NCBI GenBank assembly: GCA_905372595.1
Contig: CAJPPS010000015.1
Span: forward strand, 1-12,216
Source of the DNA: an uncultured Capnocytophaga sp.
Lineage (GTDB): Bacteria > Bacteroidota > Bacteroidia > Flavobacteriales > Flavobacteriaceae
Direction of reading: 5' to 3'
Length of the DNA stretch: 12,216 bases
A program made the translations under genes and the position numbers. Below are positions 1-5,111 of the stretch, piece after piece. How positions within the stretch are numbered: the first letter of the stretch is position 1; each line of letters begins with the position of its first letter. The notes below the pieces were generated by a model. That model searched no databases, was not told where the DNA came from, and saw only the letters and a program-made list of their open reading frames with translations.

Positions 1-8
1 ATATTTAT

Positions 9-545
9 ATGAGCAAAAAACTAGACCCAAAACCTGTCTCAGCCTCAAGGTCTGTTTCTACAGACTTGGTATTGCCCAATGAGACCAATCACTATGGAAA
101 TATGTTCGGAGGGGAGCTCTTAGCTCGGATGGATAGAGTCGGAACCATTGCTGCTCATAGGCATTCCGGCTGTGTGGTGGTTACCGCCTCGGTGAATTCT
201 GTTTCCTTTAACAAGACAATCCCTCAGGGAAGTGTGGTAATGATAGAAGCTGCCGTTTCTCGTGCTTTTACGTCGTCTATGGAAGTATATATAGATGTAT
301 GGGTAGAAGATTCTGTAAATGGAGAACGTATTAAGTCCAATGAAGCTATTTATACCTTTGTAGCTCTAAACGAACACGGACAACCTATAGAGGTACCTGA
401 AGTAATCCCTGAGACAGCTTTAGAAATAGAACGCTATCAAGGAGCTTTAAGGAGAAAACAACTCAGCTTAGTTCTCGCAGGGCGACTCAAGCCTCATCAA
501 GCTACTGAATTACAGGCTCTTTTCGAAGATTTGGAAGATCAATAG
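9..545 (+). CDS. Acyl-CoA thioesterase, hotdog fold (YciA/BFIT type)
   Basis: This protein is predicted to hydrolyse acyl-CoA to free fatty acid and CoA in the cytoplasm, as hexameric hotdog-fold thioesterases of the YciA/BACH group do. In its 178 residues the family signature is clear: LPNETNHYGNMFGGELLARMD at about 22-42 minus its first residue, with Asn24, the GG pair and Asp42 at the active site, then VVTASVNSVSF around 57-67 with Thr59 near the CoA thioester. The tail after residue 135 is charged and helical, as in flavobacterial orthologues. The ATG at 9 fits the usual N-terminus, but only 8 bases lie upstream, so its promoter is outside the window. The 3' end overlaps the end of convergent rarA by 7 bp. 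The family is secure; the preferred chain length is not visible. Confidence 0.9.
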   Translation: MSKKLDPKPVSASRSVSTDLVLPNETNHYGNMFGGELLARMDRVGTIAAHRHSGCVVVTASVNSVSFNKTIPQGSVVMIEAAVSRAFTSSMEVYIDVWVEDSVNGERIKSNEAIYTFVALNEHGQPIEVPEVIPETALEIERYQGALRRKQLSLVLAGRLKPHQATELQALFEDLEDQ

Positions 546-1825
546 CCATAACGTTCTCCCCACAAACCTTTCAAATACATTCGTAAGGCATTTTCCTTAG
601 GATTATCACAGGGTTCATAGAGACGTACGCCCTGTAGATCATCGGGTAAGAAATCCTGAAAGACAAAATTTCCTGTAAAATCGTGGGCATATTGGTAGTC
701 TTTCCCGTAGGACAAATCTTTCATTAGCTGAGTAGGAGCATTACGCAAATGAAGAGGTACGGGAAGGTCTCCCTTCTGCTTGACTAATTGTTGTGCTGTA
801 TTAATTGCCTTATAAGAAGCATTACTCTTAGGAGAACTTGCTAGGTAGATAGCACATTGGCTAAGGATAATACGAGCTTCTGGATAGCCTACAGTAGTTA
901 CTGCTTGGAAAGTATTATTAGCAACTACCAACGCCATAGGATTTGCATTTCCTATATCCTCACTAGCAAGGATAAGCATACGTCTGGCTATGAATTTCAC
1001 CTCTTCTCCTCCCTCTATCATACGAGCAAGCCAATAAACGGCTCCATTAGGATCACTCCCTCGAATAGATTTAATAAAGGCTGAAATGATATCATAATGC
1101 TGTTCTCCTGTCTTGTCATAAAGGACAGTATGTTGTTGGACTACTTGTAGAACTTTTTCATTGGTAAGGATAATTTCTTCGCCTTGAGAGAAGGTATTGA
1201 CCACTAGCTCAAAGGTATTGAGGAGCTTACGTCCATCACCTGCTGATAGCCTTAGTAAGGCTTCTGTTTCCTTGAGTTGTATTTTCCTATTTTTTAAGTA
1301 GATATCCTCTTGAATAGCCCTATGTAAGAGTGTCAAAAGATCTTCCTTGGAGAAAGCCTTCAGAATATATACCTGACAACGAGAAAGTAAAGCTGGAATC
1401 ACCTCAAAGCTTGGGTTCTCAGTAGTAGCTCCTATGAGGGTTACCCATCCTCGTTCCACAGCCTCTAGCAGAGAATCCTGTTGTGCCTTGTTGAAACGAT
1501 GGATTTCATCTATAAATATAATCGGGTTATGAGCAGTGAATAAGCCTCGTTCTCGCTTGGATTTTTCTATAATCTCCCTTACCTCCTTTATACCACTACT
1601 AATAGCACTCAAGGAGAAAAATGCACGCTGGCATTCCTTAGCTATGATATAGGCTAAAGTTGTCTTTCCTGTGCCTGGAGGTCCCCAGAAAATTAAGGAA
1701 GGAGTTATCCCTTTCTCTATTTGTAATCGTAAAGCTCCCGCCTCTCCTACCAAGTGGGACTGACTTACATAATCAGACAAGCGTGTGGGACGCATACGCT
1801 CTGCTAATGGGCGAGAATCTATCAT
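539..1825 (-). CDS. rarA: Replication-associated recombination protein A (RarA/MgsA), AAA+ ATPase
   Basis: RarA is the bacterial homologue of eukaryotic WRNIP1/Mgs1, a tetrameric AAA+ ATPase that acts at stalled replication forks and at single-stranded DNA ends. The 428-residue protein has the full family length. It opens with RPLAERMRPTRLSDYVSQ, as in clamp-loader relatives. Walker A is GPPGTGKT at 48-55, Walker B IIFIDEIH at 102-109, sensor 1 GATTENPSF at 132-140, and the arginine finger lies in SRC at 148-150. The RarA-specific C-terminal region includes GAVYWLARMIEGGEEVKFIARR and LASEDIGNANP around 260-296. The ATG at 1825 is 66 bp downstream of the oxoamine synthase stop, with a strong hairpin between them and no recognisable promoter. 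It may therefore depend on read-through or an unrecognised promoter. Confidence 0.96.
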   Translation of the reverse strand: MIDSRPLAERMRPTRLSDYVSQSHLVGEAGALRLQIEKGITPSLIFWGPPGTGKTTLAYIIAKECQRAFFSLSAISSGIKEVREIIEKSKRERGLFTAHNPIIFIDEIHRFNKAQQDSLLEAVERGWVTLIGATTENPSFEVIPALLSRCQVYILKAFSKEDLLTLLHRAIQEDIYLKNRKIQLKETEALLRLSAGDGRKLLNTFELVVNTFSQGEEIILTNEKVLQVVQQHTVLYDKTGEQHYDIISAFIKSIRGSDPNGAVYWLARMIEGGEEVKFIARRMLILASEDIGNANPMALVVANNTFQAVTTVGYPEARIILSQCAIYLASSPKSNASYKAINTAQQLVKQKGDLPVPLHLRNAPTQLMKDLSYGKDYQYAHDFTGNFVFQDFLPDDLQGVRLYEPCDNPKENALRMYLKGLWGERYGY

Positions 1826-1846
1826 TTTAAAGGGGGATTAATAGAA

Positions 1847-1875
1847 CCTTTGCCAAGTACAGGACTTGGCAAAGG
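1847..1875 (-). terminator. Hairpin between oxoamine synthase and rarA, possible terminator or attenuator
   Basis: There is a perfect 12-bp inverted repeat: CCTTTGCCAAGT at 1847-1858 and ACTTGGCAAAGG at 1864-1875, with a 5-nt loop. It lies just after the minus-strand oxoamine synthase stop and 21 bp before the rarA ATG. On the minus strand only a weak pyrimidine run (TTCTAT) follows. The longer T-runs (about 1888-1900) would follow it on the plus strand. The hairpin is directly visible; its role as terminator, attenuator or mRNA-stabilising stem is inferred. Confidence 0.55.
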
Positions 1876-1891
1876 CTTATTGAAGAGTTTT

Positions 1892-3157
1892 TTATTTTTT
1901 TCCTTCCATTTCAGCTTCTAAAGCTGCATTTTGAGCACGATAAACGCCTCCTTCAAGCTTGCTTCTGATGGCAGAGAAAGCCTCCAAAGTACGTTCTATA
2001 TCCGCCATAGAGTGTGCTGCTGTAGGGATAATACGCAAAAGAATCATTCCCTTAGGAATTACTGGATACACTACTATAGAAAGGAATATACCATAGTTCT
2101 CACGTAAGTCATTCACCATTGCCATTGCCTCTGGAATACTTCCTTCTAGAAATACAGGTGTTACACAGGTGTTGGTATCTCCTATATTAAAACCTCTTGA
2201 CTTAAGTCCGTTCTGTAAAGCATTTACATTATCCCAAAGTTTTTGCTTGAGCTCTGGCATTGTTTGTAACATTTCCAAACGCTTAAGAGCTCCTTTCACA
2301 TAAATCATAGGAAGAGATTTTGCAAACATCTGAGAACGTAGATTATACTTAAGGTAATCTATAATTTCCTTATCCCCTGCTACAAAAGCACCTATTCCAG
2401 CCATAGACTTAGCAAAAGTTGAGAAGTAGAGGTCTATCTGATCCTGTACTCCTTGTTCTTCACCAGCACCAGCACCAGTTTTTCCCAAAGTACCAAATCC
2501 GTGAGCATCATCCACCAGAATACGGAATCCATATTTTTCTTTATAAGAGAGGATTTCTTTTAGTTTTCCTTGTTGCCCTCTCATTCCAAACACTCCCTCT
2601 GTAATTACAAGAATTCCTCCTCCTGATGCTTCAGCAACTCTTTTAGCTCGCTCTATATTCTTAGCGAAGCTCTCGATATCATTATGCTGATAGGTGAATC
2701 GCTTTCCGAAATGTAACCTCACCCCGTCAATAATACAAGCGTGAGAATCCACATCATATACAATTACATCATTTTTGGTAACTAAGGCATCAATGATAGA
2801 AACCATTCCTTGATACCCGAAATTAAGCAAATAAGCAGCTTCTTTGTGAACAAATTTTGCCAAGCGATTCTCTAATTCCTCATGTACTGTTGTATGCCCA
2901 CTCATCATACGAGCTCCCATAGGATAAGCAGCACCATAATCAGCCGCTGCTTGAGCATCTACCTTACGTATTTCTGGATGATTAGCCAGCCCTAAATAAT
3001 CATTAAGGCTCCAGTTAAGAATTTCTTTCCCTTGGAATTTCATATGAGGTCCTAGTTCTCCCTCTAACTTAGGAAAAACATAATACCCTTCAGCGTGAGA
3101 AGCCCAGCGTCCTATATTCCCTTTATTTGTTTTTATGTGTTCAAACAAATCATTCAT
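1892..3157 (-). CDS. PLP-dependent alpha-oxoamine synthase, serine palmitoyltransferase-like
   Basis: Alpha-oxoamine synthases condense an amino acid with an acyl thioester, with decarboxylation. This protein most resembles the Bacteroidota sphingolipid enzyme that makes 3-ketosphinganine from serine and acyl-CoA. From the ATG at 3157 it is 421 residues. The key PLP features are His139 in DVDSHAC (ring stacking), Asp216 and His219 in VDDAHGFG, and the Schiff-base Lys250 in STFAKSMAGIGAF. An upstream in-frame TTG at 3214 was rejected because it lies inside the promoter -7 box. The gene has its own promoter, 81 bp or less after the regulator gene. Alternatives are a cysteate acyltransferase for capnine-type sulfonolipids, common in this class, or 2-amino-3-ketobutyrate CoA ligase. 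The TFAKS active-site context favours the lipid enzymes. The fold is certain; the substrate is not. Confidence 0.8.
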   Translation of the reverse strand: MNDLFEHIKTNKGNIGRWASHAEGYYVFPKLEGELGPHMKFQGKEILNWSLNDYLGLANHPEIRKVDAQAAADYGAAYPMGARMMSGHTTVHEELENRLAKFVHKEAAYLLNFGYQGMVSIIDALVTKNDVIVYDVDSHACIIDGVRLHFGKRFTYQHNDIESFAKNIERAKRVAEASGGGILVITEGVFGMRGQQGKLKEILSYKEKYGFRILVDDAHGFGTLGKTGAGAGEEQGVQDQIDLYFSTFAKSMAGIGAFVAGDKEIIDYLKYNLRSQMFAKSLPMIYVKGALKRLEMLQTMPELKQKLWDNVNALQNGLKSRGFNIGDTNTCVTPVFLEGSIPEAMAMVNDLRENYGIFLSIVVYPVIPKGMILLRIIPTAAHSMADIERTLEAFSAIRSKLEGGVYRAQNAALEAEMEGKK

Positions 3158-3211
3158 AATCTGTATGTTATATAAATTTCTATTCTTTATTTTATTCGCT
3201 GTAAAAGCAGG

Positions 3212-3245
3212 CAAAAGTATGAAGTTTTAGAAATAGAGCCAACAA
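3212..3245 (-). promoter_or_regulatory. Bacteroidota-type promoter of the oxoamine synthase gene
   Basis: On the minus strand a perfect -7 box TACTTTTG (3219-3212) matches TAnnTTTG. A -33 element GTTG (3243-3240) lies 20 nt upstream. Transcription would start near 3206, giving a leader of roughly 50 nt before the ATG at 3157. This placement rules out the TTG start at 3214, which is part of the -7 box itself. Confidence 0.7.
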
Positions 3246-3277
3246 TTTATTCGTAATTTTTTGTTAAATTTCTAATT

Positions 3278-4231
3278 CTACATGGTAAGCCTTTCAAAGG
3301 AAGCTGAAGCCACCACCTGATAGAATACTTGTATGTAGTCTTCAGGAATTGTTTCTACTTCATAAGGAGGATTATTATGCTCAGGCAGAGGTGCTGGCAC
3401 CAAGTCCAGATAACCTTTTTGAGCACTTCTCTTAACTATCTTAATGGTACGAAGATTATTCTTAGTAACCACTCCATATATCTCATTGGTGGGAAAATAG
3501 GTTTTCCAATCTTCTATTTTTCTCAGACCAATAATTGTCCCACTTTTGATACGGCTGGAGATGGCATTTCCTATAAGGTTACAAGCAAATTCTGCTCGTG
3601 CAAAATCAGGTGCACTAATCACAAAAGAAGGTCTCACCTGAGTAAAAAGCTCTGCTGATGACCACTCTCCTGCAAAATCTACATCATAATAAGGCACCCT
3701 TACAGAAGAGAGCATCAGCTCAGAACGTAATGAAGAGGTGTTTTCCCCTCCTTCCTCTTCTTTATGCTGATATTCATATTCCATCCTATCAAAGAAATTT
3801 TCAAGGATTTCTAATACTTTCTCTGGAATCTTCTTCTCTTCATTCTCATAAGCCTTAAGATGCCTCAGAGGGATATGTGTATATTCAGTAATATCTATTA
3901 AGGAAAGTCCATATTTTTCACGCTCTCTTCTGAGGTAACTATCAACTTCTTGAGTAATAATCATTTTCCCTTGCCCAGTAAGCATCCACTCTCGGCTAAT
4001 CTCAGGAAAGGAAGCTACAATTCTTCTAACAAGTCCTTCAGTAACATATTTTTCATTTCCATTAAGGGCTGCTGAGAAGTTACTCCTTGACTCTCCTATT
4101 TTTTCAGCTATCAGTGTCTGGTTTACATATTCTGTATTCTTTCTAATATACCAATATGCTTCATTCAAGCGCTTAGCAATTTCTGGTTTTAGGTCATTAA
4201 TATACTGCTTGTGTGAGGTCTTCGCTTCCAT
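3278..4231 (-). CDS. Two-HTH regulator with S24/LexA-like C-terminal domain lacking the catalytic serine
   Basis: This is a predicted DNA-binding regulator of 317 residues from the ATG at 4231. Residues about 35-90 form a Cro/CI-type helix-turn-helix (QTLIAEKIGESRSNFSAALN). Residues about 99-133 form a second HTH resembling the RodZ-type HTH_25 domain (LRREREKYGLSLIDITEYT, then IPLRHLKAYENEE). An acidic linker around 155-165 leads to an S24 peptidase-like fold from about 180. There the usual GDSM catalytic serine motif reads GNAI at 221-224, so Ser is replaced by Ala223, although a Lys in KIVKR (about 267) is kept. Self-cleavage as in LexA or CI is therefore unlikely. An upstream in-frame TTG at 4267 falls inside the promoter and is rejected. 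Target genes are unknown; neighbours are the metal operon (divergent) and the oxoamine synthase (downstream). Confidence 0.82.
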   Translation of the reverse strand: MEAKTSHKQYINDLKPEIAKRLNEAYWYIRKNTEYVNQTLIAEKIGESRSNFSAALNGNEKYVTEGLVRRIVASFPEISREWMLTGQGKMIITQEVDSYLRREREKYGLSLIDITEYTHIPLRHLKAYENEEKKIPEKVLEILENFFDRMEYEYQHKEEEGGENTSSLRSELMLSSVRVPYYDVDFAGEWSSAELFTQVRPSFVISAPDFARAEFACNLIGNAISSRIKSGTIIGLRKIEDWKTYFPTNEIYGVVTKNNLRTIKIVKRSAQKGYLDLVPAPLPEHNNPPYEVETIPEDYIQVFYQVVASASFERLTM

Positions 4232-4264
4232 AAAGATATTTTTAAAACTTCTTTTGATTGCCTG

Positions 4265-4296
4265 CAAAGTTACTATAAAAAAAGTTTTTTTGCAAG
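4265..4296 (-). promoter_or_regulatory. Promoter of the two-HTH regulator gene
   Basis: On the minus strand, CTTG (4296-4293) is followed after 20 nt by a perfect -7 box TAACTTTG (4272-4265). Transcription would start near 4258, leaving a leader of about 28 nt. The spacer contains the palindrome A7-G-T7 (4277-4291). TGCAAA (4263-4268) and TTTGCA (4289-4294) form an inverted pair straddling the promoter, which could be an operator for autoregulation. The operator role is inference. Confidence 0.7.
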
Positions 4297-4458
4297 AAAA
4301 TAGTTGTTATAAAAATGTTTTTTATTTGTTTCATTCCGTTAAATATCTTCCTTCAACAAAATTTTTTCAACTTTTTAATATTTTGAAAAAACTAATAATC
4401 TAGAATCTTTGTTTGACAGTATTTTTTCGCTAAGACGTTACAATTCATTCTCTTTGAA

Positions 4459-4490
4459 AATAAAAAAAATAGAAAAATATTTTTTTTATT
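4459..4490. repeat. 13-bp A/T-only inverted repeat upstream of the metal operon promoter
   Basis: AATAAAAAAAATA (4459-4471) and TATTTTTTTTATT (4478-4490) are perfect reverse complements around a 6-nt GAAAAA spacer. With a 2-nt bulge, TTTG (4453-4456) and CAAA (4491-4494) extend the symmetry. It overlaps the expected -33 region of the promoter at 4504. It could be an operator or curved DNA, but the low sequence complexity makes chance a real possibility. Confidence 0.45.
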
Positions 4491-4503
4491 CAAAAAAAAG
4501 TTG

Positions 4504-4511
4504 TAGTTTTG
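4504..4511 (+). promoter_or_regulatory. -7 box of the metal operon promoter
   Basis: TAGTTTTG matches TAnnTTTG exactly. A TTTT at 4481-4484, 19 nt upstream, is a one-mismatch -33 element inside a T-run. The predicted start of transcription near 4517 leaves a leader of about 32 nt before the ATG at 4549. The weak -33 may mean that an activator or derepression is needed. Confidence 0.6.
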
Positions 4512-4548
4512 CCCCAATTTTCATATCAATGTATTTTTTATAACTCAA

Positions 4549-4968
4549 ATGAAGACTGTTTTTGCAAAAATACTATCCCTTATAATGGTAGTGTGCTTAG
4601 TGGGGAGTACTCACATAAGCCATCCCATTATGTCTTCTTGCAAAGAACAGTCTCATTGCCAAATGGGAAAAAAGAGTTGTCCTCAAAAGGAGGAAATTCC
4701 TTCCTGCTGTAGCTCTCAGAAAGGAAAGACCACTAAGCACTCTTGTTGTGAGGCACTCCCTTTCCTCTCTTATGCAAGATTAGAAAAATCGGAAGAAAAT
4801 AAGACGATCTCAGTACTTGCTAAAAAAGAAGTACTTCCTACTATTGTCTCACCTTTTGTAAGAACTCTCGAAGGAATCACATCCAAGAAAGTTATCTTAC
4901 AGCATCATTACGTCCCGCTTTTGCTGTCGAGGAACCTCCCTGTTCTTTTTCAGCAGTTTCTTTGTTAG
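4549..4968 (+). CDS. Small exported Cys/His-rich protein, putative metal-binding
   Basis: The protein has 139 residues. An N-terminal hydrophobic stretch (about 5-20) after Lys2 and Lys7 looks like a signal peptide or anchor. The segment 25-70 is rich in metal ligands: Cys31, His36, Cys37, Cys44, the vicinal pairs Cys53-54 and Cys66-67, and His64. It ends in a hydrophobic segment and a terminal Cys139. The layout (N-terminal His-x-Cys, central CC pairs, hydrophobic C-terminus) recalls the small HYC_CC_PP proteins found next to metal TonB receptors in Bacteroidota. I cannot confirm membership, since the PP element is not present as such. It is the first gene of the operon, 143 bp before the receptor. 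A periplasmic metal chelator, sensor or chaperone is the inferred role. Confidence 0.7.
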   Translation: MKTVFAKILSLIMVVCLVGSTHISHPIMSSCKEQSHCQMGKKSCPQKEEIPSCCSSQKGKTTKHSCCEALPFLSYARLEKSEENKTISVLAKKEVLPTIVSPFVRTLEGITSKKVILQHHYVPLLLSRNLPVLFQQFLC

Positions 4969-5048
4969 TTTTATAATCAATTATTAGTCAAGCACTAAGG
5001 ATTTTTAAAAGAGTTAAGAAAAAATTTCTTTTCTCTCGTCCTCTTTTT

Positions 5049-5068
5049 GGATTAATCAGAGTTAATCC
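5049..5068 (+). repeat. Stem-loop in the leader of the TonB receptor gene
   Basis: GGATTAA (5049-5055) and TTAATCC (5062-5068) are perfect 7-bp arms around a 6-nt loop, 44 bp before the receptor ATG. No T-run follows, so it is not an obvious terminator. No TAnnTTTG promoter is visible in the 143-bp gap. It may be an mRNA processing or stabilising element, or an operator; this is inferred. Confidence 0.4.
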
Positions 5069-5111
5069 TAATATAATTATTGATTTACATTTTATTAAAA
5101 GAAAACTAACA

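Larger units (their letters stand above)
4232..4548. other. AT-rich divergent intergenic region
   Basis: These 317 bp hold no supported gene. They contain the leftward regulator promoter (4265-4296), then about 150 bp of very AT-rich DNA in which I see no motif beyond long A and T runs. Next come an A/T-only inverted repeat (4459-4490) and the rightward promoter of the metal operon (4504-4511). The A/T tracts may act as bent DNA or UP-like elements. Confidence 0.75.

Noticed and set aside
3158..3214. N-terminal extension of the oxoamine synthase from a TTG start
   Set aside because: The TTG is part of the -7 box TACTTTTG, so it would not be transcribed. The ATG at 3157 matches the expected family N-terminus.
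3329..3858. Two plus-strand frames of 109 and 66 codons inside the regulator gene
   Set aside because: They are antisense to a gene with clear domains and show no recognisable motifs.
4232..4267. 12-residue extension of the two-HTH regulator from a TTG start
   Set aside because: The TTG is inside the -7 box TAACTTTG of the gene's promoter. The ATG at 4231 gives a normal leader.
4509..4712. Alternative 67-codon frame over the start of the Cys-rich gene
   Set aside because: It starts at a TTG inside the promoter -7 box. The overlapping frame from the ATG at 4549 has a signal peptide and paired cysteines.
5049..5068. Stem-loop before the TonB receptor as an intrinsic terminator
   Set aside because: No T-run follows the stem, and no promoter is visible after it, so read-through into the receptor is more likely.
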